A DNA stretch of 5,091 nt from Micrococcales bacterium (GTDB lineage: Bacteria; Actinomycetota; Actinomycetes; Actinomycetales; Cellulomonadaceae), in NCBI GenBank assembly GCA_009783975.1, contig WRCL01000180.1, positions 1 to 5,091 of the forward strand. The letters run 5' to 3'. Both the position numbers and the translations under genes were made by a program. The notes beneath the pieces are model-generated. The model saw nothing but the letters and a program-made list of their open reading frames with translations, was not told where the DNA came from and searched no databases. Position 1 is the first letter of the stretch; the number at the start of each line of letters is the position of its first letter. Below, piece after piece: positions 1-4,555 of this stretch.

Positions 1-697
1 CGTCGGTCCAGGTGTAGTCCTCTTCGACGACGACCGACGCCGTCGCCGGGGGGACCTCGGTGGCCCGCGCCATCGGGTCGGCCTTTTGCCGCCAGCTGCC
101 GTCGGCGGCGATGATCTCGTACTTGTACGTCGTGCCCGGCAGCAGGTCAGGGACGAACAGCTCCCAGACTCCCGACGACCCCAGCGACCGCATCGCGTGG
201 GTGCGTCCCTGCCAGAAGTTGAAGTCCCCGACCAGCCGCACCGCTTTGGCCGTCGGCGCCCACACCGCGAACGCCGTGCCCGTGACCGCCCCGAGGCCGC
301 CGTCGAACCGTTTGACGTTCGCCCCGAGCACCCGCCACAACCGTTCGTGGCGTCCCTCGTTGATCAGGTGCAGGTCGACCTCACCCAACGTCGGCCAGAA
401 CCGGTACGGGTCGTCGGACGTCGTCGTCGTGCCGTCGTAGGTGACCTCGAGCCGGTAGTCCGGGACGTCGGGCCCGGCCAGCACCGCCACCCACACCCCC
501 TCGATCTCGTGGGTCGCCTCCGTCCGCGTGTCCGCGGTCACCACGGTCACTGCCTGCGCCCCTGGCCGCAGCACCCGCACGGTCACCGAGTCGTCCGTGG
601 GGTGCGCACCCAGGACGCAGTGCGGGTCGTAGTGGGTGCCGTTGCCCACCGCGCGCAGGAGGTCGTCGTTGACTGGGACAGGGCGCAGCGTCGTCAT
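1..697 (-). CDS. glgB: 1,4-alpha-glucan branching enzyme GlgB, N-terminal part (cut by window edge)
   Basis: GlgB makes the alpha-1,6 branches of glycogen in the cytoplasm by cutting an alpha-1,4 chain and rejoining it to a neighbouring one. The reading frame is open from ATG at 697 to the window edge, giving 232 codons. Residues 22-45 read YDPHCVLGAHP...VTVRVLRP, typical of the N-terminal beta-sandwich of long actinobacterial GlgB. Residues 96-124 (DDPYRFWPTLGEVDLHLINE...ERLW) are a family hallmark. Residues 141-163 (TAFAVWAPTAKAVRLVGDFNFW) begin the CBM48 domain, followed by YKYEI and KADPMA near 191-210. The GH13 catalytic barrel lies outside the window; full-length family members have about 700-750 residues. 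The ATG fits the family N-terminus and no in-frame start lies close upstream, although the Shine-Dalgarno match is weak. Glycogen or trehalose genes usually follow or precede glgB in actinomycetes, but the genes on this side are unrelated. Confidence 0.95.
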   Translation of the reverse strand, partial: MTTLRPVPVNDDLLRAVGNGTHYDPHCVLGAHPTDDSVTVRVLRPGAQAVTVVTADTRTEATHEIEGVWVAVLAGPDVPDYRLEVTYDGTTTTSDDPYRFWPTLGEVDLHLINEGRHERLWRVLGANVKRFDGGLGAVTGTAFAVWAPTAKAVRLVGDFNFWQGRTHAMRSLGSSGVWELFVPDLLPGTTYKYEIIAADGSWRQKADPMARATEVPPATASVVVEEDYTWTD

Positions 698-879
698 ACG
701 TCCAAGCCAACCACCGAATCGACCCCCGTGCAGCAACGACAGCCCGTTGCGAGACAAGTCGGCCCGAAAACGCCTCCACCCGACCGCGGCTCCGGCGGGC
801 CTGGGCCCACGGTGAGCGGTGAGCCCACCCGTCATCGACCACAAACCTGCTGGCCGGCATCATGACCGTGGCGGGGTAG
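698..879. other. Gene-free gap between the propeller gene and glgB
   Basis: This gap of about 180 bases lies upstream of glgB and downstream of the propeller gene, so any glgB promoter should be here. I see no convincing -35/-10 pair, no T-tracted terminator and no RNA gene. Small elements present are a direct repeat of GGTGAGC (around 810-825) and a 6-bp inverted repeat, GCAACG at 733-738 and CGTTGC at 745-750, with a 6-base loop. Neither is strong enough for a functional call. Open frames here look like high-GC shadows. Confidence 0.5.
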
Positions 880-2319
880 CTACTCGTACGTGACCAGCCG
901 GATCGACGAGCGCCCGTTGGTCCCGGCTGCGACGACGAGCGCCCGGTGGTCGTCGATGGCAAGAATCCGGTGGACCGGCGCCGAAGCGAGCCGAGCACCA
1001 CTCTGCGCGTCGTAGACCGCCAGCCACTGGTAATGACGCGGCCCGAAGGGTTGGTCGTGGCCTTCGCTGGTGACCGCGACGACAGCCCCGACCTGCCGCG
1101 CGTCCGGATGGTCGAAACCGGAGTGGCGCCACAGCTCGCGTCCTGACTGGTCGTGCACGACGACGGTTCCACCGGTGACGCTGGTCGTCGTAGGCGCGTC
1201 GGTGCAGTGCAGGTCCGCAGAAGACGCGGCCGACGGCATGTGCAGTGCGATGTTGGACGTGCCCGTCGGCAGACACAGCACGTCCCCGACCACGGTCGCC
1301 TTTGCATAGGTGTCGAGCACCGCACAATCGATCGTCCCGCGCACCGGCGCTGGTCCACCGGCGATCTGGACCGAGCACGGCTCGCCGGGGGTGACGGTGA
1401 CAAGCAGCTCATCGACCGCCCACGTCGGGGCGTCGGGGACTGTGGCGACGACCTCGCCTGTGGCAGGATCACGTGCGTGCTGCGTGCCGTCCTCGGCACC
1501 AGTGAAGAACCGTCCCGGCAGCTTCGCCCCCGGACCTGGGGGTACGACGGACTCGACACCGCGCGCCCATCGCGCGGTCATCTCCCAGCGGAGCGAACCG
1601 TCGACCAGCGAACGGCCAGTCCAGATGGGACCGGCGTCACCAAGGCCCGACACCACGAAGGTGTCGTCCGACGCGGCCACCGCCCGGGCCTCAGAGTCCA
1701 CCTGTCCCGACGACCAGACGACATCACCACCATCGTCCAGCAGAACCAGCGCGTAGCCCGAGTCCGGCTGCATGGGAACCGACCGGATGAGCAGGCGGTC
1801 TGCGCGCACCAACCACGACTCGCTGACCCGCTGGACCTCCGGTCCCATATCGTCAACGGTGCGGCTCCACGCCGTTCCGTCGGGGTGCACCCCGACCACA
1901 CCGTCGTCAGACACCAGGAACACAAGGTCGCCAGAACCCTGGACCAGCCGTGGGAAATCCCTGATCATCTCAACAGCCGCGTCGCTCCCGCTGACCTCCA
2001 CGCCCGGCACCCGATAGCGACACGTCGCCATCACCCATGGAACGCCAAGAGTGACGACCAACGCTGCGACGACCAGCCCGGCGGCGAAACGCAGCCGGAC
2101 TCCCATCTTCCACCAGAGGAACAGCGGAATCAACACGGCCAGCCACAGCGAGGTCTGCACATAGGTCCGAGTACGCCACGCGTCCCACGAATATACGAGT
2201 GGGAAGATCCAAAACGCCGCAAGCACGACCACAAAGATACTGTTCGTCAAGAGAATCACGGATTTCCGCGGCTTCTTCCGACGTTTCCCGCCGCTGTCGC
2301 CACCACCGGCGACCGTCAC
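880..2319 (-). CDS. Membrane-anchored PQQ-like beta-propeller protein, function unknown
   Basis: Starting at GTG 2319 the protein has 479 residues. A basic N-terminus (KRRKKPRK, 12-19) is followed by three membrane segments at about 21-43, 57-70 and 78-97. With basic residues before segment 1 and between segments 2 and 3 (KMGVRLR), the positive-inside rule puts the long C-terminal part outside the cell. That part (about 105-479) is built of short strand-turn repeats such as VVGVHPDGTAWS, LVLLDDGGDVVWSS, RSLVDGSLRWE, RDPATGEVVAT, VVVHDQSGRELWRH and LAVYDAQSGARLAS, the pattern of PQQ-like or WD-like propellers. Four propeller cysteines (GEPC, TIDC, DVLC, LHC) could form disulfides outside the cell. 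I see no quinoprotein dehydrogenase active site, so a binding, sensing or assembly scaffold is more likely than an enzyme. GTG 2319 is preferred to the in-frame TTG at 2361 because GGGGGTGAGG lies about 6 bases before it. Transcription probably starts at the cassette promoter near 2475-2504. Confidence 0.8.
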   Translation of the reverse strand: MTVAGGGDSGGKRRKKPRKSVILLTNSIFVVVLAAFWIFPLVYSWDAWRTRTYVQTSLWLAVLIPLFLWWKMGVRLRFAAGLVVAALVVTLGVPWVMATCRYRVPGVEVSGSDAAVEMIRDFPRLVQGSGDLVFLVSDDGVVGVHPDGTAWSRTVDDMGPEVQRVSESWLVRADRLLIRSVPMQPDSGYALVLLDDGGDVVWSSGQVDSEARAVAASDDTFVVSGLGDAGPIWTGRSLVDGSLRWEMTARWARGVESVVPPGPGAKLPGRFFTGAEDGTQHARDPATGEVVATVPDAPTWAVDELLVTVTPGEPCSVQIAGGPAPVRGTIDCAVLDTYAKATVVGDVLCLPTGTSNIALHMPSAASSADLHCTDAPTTTSVTGGTVVVHDQSGRELWRHSGFDHPDARQVGAVVAVTSEGHDQPFGPRHYQWLAVYDAQSGARLASAPVHRILAIDDHRALVVAAGTNGRSSIRLVTYE

Positions 2320-2465
2320 CAAGACCTCACCCCCTGCGAACCGCCGCACCGGCACCAGCAACCCGCCATGCCGTCCGGCACGACACCCTTCTGCGTGTGC
2401 TGCTCATCCGTCCCCTCCCGACCGCCCTGCCGAGACCCGGCCCCGCATCGGCGCCTGTGTCCCAT
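2316..2465 (-). other. Putative near-leaderless upstream ORF overlapping the propeller start
   Basis: ATG at 2465 lies nine bases after the predicted -10, so the transcript would start almost at this codon. The frame encodes 49 residues (MGHRRRCGAGSRQGG...) and its TGA (2318-2316) overlaps the propeller GTG (2319-2317) as GTGA. The ATGGGAC start is shared at the same spacing with the cassette upstream of the two-TM operon. Translation through it would bring ribosomes to the propeller start, which suggests translational coupling. The peptide is not recognisable and the frame is also open further upstream, so it may be a high-GC shadow. Confidence 0.3.
2327..2407 (-). pseudogene. Relic N-terminus of a two-TM protein paralog, upstream of the propeller gene
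   Basis: A 26-codon frame starts at ATG 2407 behind GAGGGGA and stops at TGA 2329-2327, seven bases before the propeller GTG. Its residues VSCRTAWRVAGAGAAV line up with LSRRTAGRIAGAVTAV at the start of the two-TM gene at 3606, and the DNA matches through ATGAGCA and CCGGACGGCA. Where the intact gene continues into its first membrane helix, this copy reads RRG and stops. It therefore looks like the 5' end of a duplicated two-TM gene that lost its body. It may still be translated as a leader, because its stop lies inside the propeller ribosome-binding site. Confidence 0.45.
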
Positions 2466-2518
2466 TCTGCGCCGACGATAGCCGGCTGGCTTGGCCTGCG
2501 TCAACGCGCCTACGTGGG
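2335..2518 (-). repeat. Promoter-leader cassette, copy A (inverted relative to copy B at 3503-3672)
   Basis: Reading the minus strand from 2518, this stretch matches the plus strand at 3503-3672 in order: CACGT, TTGAC, the spacer with GGCCAAG and CCGGC, TATCGT, AATGGGAC, GAGGGGA, ATGAGCA, a GTCG(T/C)GCCGGACGGCA block, then a block encoding (V/I)AGA...AV. The copies differ by scattered substitutions and a few small gaps, so the duplication is not very recent. The match ends where the propeller ribosome-binding site begins. Confidence 0.65.
2475..2504 (-). promoter_or_regulatory. Predicted promoter of the propeller gene (cassette copy A)
   Basis: On the minus strand, TTGACG (2504-2499) is separated by 18 bases from TATCGT (2480-2475). 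The same -35 core, spacer length, -10 and following ATGGGAC occur upstream of the two-TM operon, and 13 of the 18 spacer bases match. A CACGT element sits just upstream of -35 in both. Conservation between two otherwise diverged loci is better support than the hexamers alone, whose -10 matches only 4 of 6 consensus bases. Confidence 0.5.
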
Positions 2519-2529
2519 CAGGTCCCGGT

Positions 2530-2558
2530 GCACCCGCGCACATCGAGGTGCGCGGTGC
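2530..2558. promoter_or_regulatory. Strong GC-rich inverted repeat between vapC and the propeller promoter
   Basis: CCGCGCAC (2534-2541) and GTGCGCGG (2548-2555) form a perfect 8-bp inverted repeat around a 6-base loop. It can extend to about 11 pairs (GCA with TGC) if one C is bulged. It sits about 25 bases upstream of the predicted -35 of the propeller promoter and about 170 bases past the vapC stop. It could be an operator or a terminator without a T-tract, which is common in actinomycetes; the sequence does not decide between them. Confidence 0.35.
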
Positions 2559-2725
2559 CCATCCGACTGACCCCTGCGCTGAGCCGGTCGCAGCCCACTG
2601 TCTTTGAGAGGTCTCCCGGCACCGCAGACCCCAAGTACCAGACAACTGCGCCCGGCCCTCGTGAGAAGACGGTGGTCGATGGGGTGGCGCTCACCTGGGC
2701 TGGCCCGAACCCGGCTGCTCTCAGC

Positions 2726-3169
2726 TCAGTCTGCGGGCGCAAGGACGAGGAACGACTCAGCGGCCGCCCCGTGCACCGCGGCAGCGTTCACCCGCCGGTC
2801 CAAGGTGACCAGGCGCCCGCCGTGGCGCACAGCCAACGCAAGCAGGTACACGTCGGTGACCTGGCTCGGCCCGAGCAGACCAGCTGGATCTACGGCGGCG
2901 GGGTCGAGCAACGACACGTCGCACCCCCACAGCTGGTGCGCCGGGTCCGATGTCGCGCTGCGTAGACGCATGATGGCGTCGGTGGTCGTCACAGGGTTCG
3001 CATAGCCCGGCTGCGAACAGATCCGAACGAAGCCGTTCTCGGTGATCGCGCAGGTGGCCCACCCGTCATCTGCGGCGGTGTCGAACCACGCCACGACCGT
3101 GTCGTGGTGGCTGTGGTCGAGGTCCATCAGGGCGAGCAGGACGTTGATGTCCAGCAGCGAGACGGTCAC
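2726..3169 (-). CDS. vapC: VapC-type PIN-domain ribonuclease toxin
   Basis: The 147-residue protein fits a type II toxin of the VapC family: a small Mg2+-dependent endoribonuclease that cleaves RNA, often tRNA or rRNA, and blocks translation unless bound by VapB. The four acidic PIN residues are present as D7 (LLDINVLLAL), E44 (TENGFVRI), D106 (TDVYLLALA) and D124 (LVTLDRR). WF near 28, GWAT at 36-39 and the QVTD motif at 103-106 match a subgroup well known from mycobacteria. GTG 3169 overlaps the antitoxin TGA as GTGA, with GAGGA upstream, the usual coupling in these operons. All catalytic residues are intact, so it is probably active. The RNA target cannot be read from sequence. Confidence 0.92.
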   Translation of the reverse strand: MTVSLLDINVLLALMDLDHSHHDTVVAWFDTAADDGWATCAITENGFVRICSQPGYANPVTTTDAIMRLRSATSDPAHQLWGCDVSLLDPAAVDPAGLLGPSQVTDVYLLALAVRHGGRLVTLDRRVNAAAVHGAAAESFLVLAPAD

Positions 3170-3426
3170 AGCTCAAGGTCCTCACGCAGCTGGTTGACCA
3201 GGTCATTGGTCACCACGCCCCCCCGCCGGGGCAACGGCCGGAACCCACGAGCCCGCAGCCGGGCCTCGGGCCCGTCGCCCGGCTCTGGCGGCTCGGTCTG
3301 GTCGAGCCTGGTCATCGCCTCGCGCAGCAGGTCCGAGATCACTTCCCCAGCGCTGCGGTGCTCACGTCTGGCTTGCTCCTTGACCGCGAAGAACACATCG
3401 TCGGCGATCGACACGGTCGTCCTCAT
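3166..3426 (-). CDS. vapB: VapB-type ribbon-helix-helix antitoxin
   Basis: The 86-residue protein is the likely cognate antitoxin of the overlapping PIN toxin. Residues 2-7 (RTTVSI) fit the DNA-binding beta strand, and 9-23 (DDVFFAVKEQARREH) and 25-40 (SAGEVISDLLREAMTR) the two helices of a ribbon-helix-helix dimer. The tail RARGFRPLPRRGGVVTNDLVNQLRED (about 58-83) is the segment that in this subgroup wraps the toxin and inserts into its active site; GF.P.P...G.VTN..V..LRE is a recurring pattern. ATG 3426 has no Shine-Dalgarno sequence, but TATGCT ends seven bases before it, so a leaderless mRNA is likely. VapB-VapC complexes typically repress their own promoter, and candidate repeats overlap it. 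Confidence 0.9.
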   Translation of the reverse strand: MRTTVSIADDVFFAVKEQARREHRSAGEVISDLLREAMTRLDQTEPPEPGDGPEARLRARGFRPLPRRGGVVTNDLVNQLREDLEL

Positions 3427-3456
3427 GCATCAAGCATATCGCATCAGGCACGCATC
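3427..3456 (-). promoter_or_regulatory. vapB: vapBC promoter spaced for a leaderless mRNA, with candidate operator repeats
   Basis: On the minus strand TATGCT (3438-3433) is followed by six bases and then the vapB ATG, the spacing expected if transcription starts at the A of the start codon. No clear -35 is visible. TGATGC occurs at 3432-3427 and 3446-3441, flanking the -10, and GATGC recurs at 3456-3452. Direct repeats around the -10 fit an autoregulatory site for the ribbon-helix-helix antitoxin. A perfect GGTCGCGACC palindrome lies slightly further upstream (about 3460-3469). Confidence 0.5.
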
Positions 3457-3498
3457 TTGGGTCGCGACCGCCCTCGAGGAGACTGGACCTGGATGGCG

Positions 3499-3543
3499 AC
3501 GCACACGTGCGTGTTGACCCGGGCCAAGAAGCCCGGCTATCGT
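3499..3543 (+). promoter_or_regulatory. Predicted promoter of the two-TM operon with flanking inverted repeats
   Basis: TTGACC (3514-3519), an 18-base spacer and TATCGT (3538-3543) form the promoter, repeated upstream of the propeller gene. The spacer region contains CCGGGC (3519-3524) and GCCCGG (3531-3536) around CAAGAA, a perfect 6-bp inverted repeat. Just upstream, ACGCAC (3499-3504) and GTGCGT (3507-3512) form another, ending two bases before -35. Repeats in these positions are typical for repressor or activator sites. In the propeller copy both repeats are degenerate, though the GGCCAAG core persists. Confidence 0.5.
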
Positions 3544-3672
3544 GCAGGAGGAATGGGACGAAGTGGCACGGCGTGGGGCCAGGTCAACGCAGGGAAGAGG
3601 GGAGTATGAGCACACACAGCACACTGTCGCGCCGGACGGCAGGGCGGATCGCCGGTGCGGTCACCGCGGTCC
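3503..3672 (+). repeat. Promoter-leader cassette, copy B (inverted relative to copy A at 2335-2518)
   Basis: This copy runs from the CACGT element through the promoter and leader into the first 22 or so codons of the intact two-TM gene. Here the reading frame continues into the gene, so this copy is the better candidate for the ancestral arrangement. The two copies flank vapBC in opposite orientation, and so could recombine to invert the toxin-antitoxin operon if identity were higher. Confidence 0.65.
3553..3609 (+). other. Putative near-leaderless upstream ORF coupled to the two-TM gene
   Basis: ATG at 3553 starts nine bases after the -10, so the predicted transcript would begin at or just before it. 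The frame encodes MGRSGTAWGQVNAGKRGV and its TGA (3607-3609) overlaps the ATG of the two-TM gene (3606-3608) as ATGA. AGGAGG lies only one base before this ATG, too close for normal Shine-Dalgarno use, which fits leaderless initiation or no translation. The start and spacing match the other cassette copy, but the downstream peptide is not conserved. Confidence 0.35.
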
Positions 3673-4070
3673 TCGTCGTCCTGCTGGTCTGGCTCCTGGT
3701 GTCGCGGCCGTCGTACCGCGTCGCTGGCACAGGGACGACAGTGAGCTGTCCGGCCATCATAGACGCGATGGATGATGTCAGCCTCGGAGGGGTCGAGAGC
3801 GAAGGACAGAGGGAAGCACTGAAGGGCTACCGCGGGTACGACGCGCGTCCCGAACGCGCGGACATTGAACAGAATGTCGCCAGCGTCGTCATGAGCCGAG
3901 CATGCCAAGATGCTCGGCTGAACCGTCAGACCGCGGTGAACATCACCGCCGCGGTGCTCATCGTCCTGCTGGCGCCGATCGGGCTCGAGGCCGTCCTGGG
4001 TCTACGCAAGTACGCCAAGCGCGGCGGCAGCCCGCGGACAGCCATTCCGACTGACGAGGGGAGGACATGA
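3606..4070 (+). CDS. Small two-TM membrane protein with extracytoplasmic cysteine pair, copy 1
   Basis: The product has 154 residues and an unknown function. After a short basic start (LSRRTAGR), residues 15-33 form membrane helix 1; a loop of about 75 residues carries C48 and C100; residues 111-131 form helix 2; and a basic tail (RKYAKR) follows. Basic residues at both ends put the termini in the cytoplasm and the loop outside, where the two cysteines probably form a disulfide. The next gene encodes a paralog sharing C..I...M.DV.L.G, an E/R-rich middle and RACQDAR..RQT.VN.T..L..LL.P.GL. Small actinobacterial membrane proteins with this two-helix, two-cysteine plan are common and uncharacterised. 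ATG 3606 is chosen for GAGGGGAG just upstream and for the match to the paralogous starts. It may be coupled to the upstream 18-codon ORF. Confidence 0.8.
   Translation: MSTHSTLSRRTAGRIAGAVTAVLVVLLVWLLVSRPSYRVAGTGTTVSCPAIIDAMDDVSLGGVESEGQREALKGYRGYDARPERADIEQNVASVVMSRACQDARLNRQTAVNITAAVLIVLLAPIGLEAVLGLRKYAKRGGSPRTAIPTDEGRT
3894..3919 (+). repeat. Perfect 10-bp inverted repeat inside copy 1, over the RACQDAR codons
   Basis: AGCCGAGCAT (3894-3903) and ATGCTCGGCT (3910-3919) are perfect inverted copies around GCCAAG. The RNA could fold into a stable hairpin within the coding region. The second paralog keeps a 7-bp version with the same loop at 4374-4393. Part of the symmetry is forced by the near-palindromic peptide RACQDAR, but the wobble bases also pair. 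Confidence 0.6.
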
Positions 4071-4073
4071 GCA

Positions 4074-4541
4074 ATGTTTGGAGAGGATGCACGAGTATTT
4101 GTTCTGACAATGAAATGGCTGCTTGGGATCGTCGTCGGCCTACTTGTGCTGCTGCTCGGGTGGTTGACGCTCTCAGCACCAACAGTTAATGCACACAATC
4201 AGGATCCGACAATCCACTGCCGACCGATCCTCGGGCCAATGAGAGATGTGAAGCTGTCGGGTATGGACACACGCGAGCAAGAAACTGCAGTCAACTCTTG
4301 GGTGTCGAAACTGTGGAGTCGGGACAGCGACTATCTTGAGCGTGAGACTGTTTTGGCTCGTCTCCACCTGGGACGCGCATGCCAAGATGCGCGGATGGGC
4401 AGGCAGACCGGAGTCAACATGACGTTGGCAGCACTCGTCATGTTGCTGGGGCCAGTCGGGCTCCACCGAGCCGTGAAGATGCGCGACCACGCCCGAGCTT
4501 CGTCGAATGAGAAACCGAGTCAAGATTCGCCACAACACTGA
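4074..4541 (+). CDS. Small two-TM membrane protein with extracytoplasmic cysteine pair, copy 2
   Basis: The 155-residue paralog of the preceding gene has helix 1 at about 15-33, loop cysteines at C49 and C103, helix 2 at about 113-131 and a charged tail. The loop keeps C..IL..M.DVKLSG and GRACQDAR..RQTGVN. The N-terminal dozen residues are unlike copy 1. ATG 4074 is chosen because GAGGGGAGGA ends about eight bases before it. A second ATG at 4067, in ATGA overlap with the previous stop, is in another frame and seems to be a relic of the ancestral start. ATG 4110 would also keep both helices but has no ribosome-binding site. Base composition is visibly less GC-rich than copy 1, with many A/T-ending codons. 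It forms an operon with copy 1 (3-base gap) and the next gene (14-base gap). Function is unknown; an immunity role beside a toxin-like neighbour is speculation. Confidence 0.8.
   Translation: MFGEDARVFVLTMKWLLGIVVGLLVLLLGWLTLSAPTVNAHNQDPTIHCRPILGPMRDVKLSGMDTREQETAVNSWVSKLWSRDSDYLERETVLARLHLGRACQDARMGRQTGVNMTLAALVMLLGPVGLHRAVKMRDHARASSNEKPSQDSPQH
4374..4393 (+). repeat. 7-bp inverted repeat inside copy 2, matching the one in copy 1
   Basis: CGCGCAT (4374-4380) and ATGCGCG (4387-4393) flank the same GCCAAG loop as in copy 1. The fifth pair from the loop is C-G here and A-T in copy 1. Both bases lie at third codon positions (CGC/GCG against CGA/GCT), so the change is silent on both sides and keeps pairing. 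Confidence 0.55.
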
Positions 4542-4555
4542 AAGAGGAGCGATCG

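Larger units (their letters stand above)
2408..2725. other. Region between vapC and the propeller leader; no gene seen
   Basis: This stretch of about 320 bases lies downstream of the vapC stop and upstream of the propeller leader. Its left part holds the cassette promoter and upstream ORF. The rest, about 2520-2725, contains an inverted repeat (2530-2558) and a weak GGTCT...AGACC pair near 2609-2630. No RNA gene, T-tracted terminator or convincing coding frame is visible on either strand. Confidence 0.5.

Noticed and set aside
86..865. Plus-strand frame of 259 codons opposite glgB
   Set aside because: glgB on the minus strand matches a known family throughout; this frame is low-complexity Arg/Pro/Val-rich.
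381..1559. Long open frame (392 codons) on the minus strand running across the propeller 3' end, the gap and glgB
   Set aside because: It is Arg/Ser/Pro-rich with no domain pattern and overlaps two well-supported genes in another frame; a high-GC shadow.
1153..2481. Long open frame (442 codons) on the plus strand opposite the propeller gene
   Set aside because: The composition (Arg, His, Pro rich) is that of an antisense shadow, whereas the minus frame shows membrane helices and propeller repeats.
2600..2640. GGTCT...AGACC inverted repeat as a vapBC terminator
   Set aside because: It has only five pairs, a long loop and no T-tract on either strand.
2690..2745. tRNA-like GGGTTCG and AGCTCAGTCTG strings near the vapC stop
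   Set aside because: They do not pair into acceptor, D and T arms with tRNA spacing.
4067..4186. Small frame from ATG 4067 in ATGA overlap with the copy 1 stop
   Set aside because: It encodes no membrane helices or family motifs and stops early. The paralogous protein is read from 4074. The ATG is kept only as a relic start.
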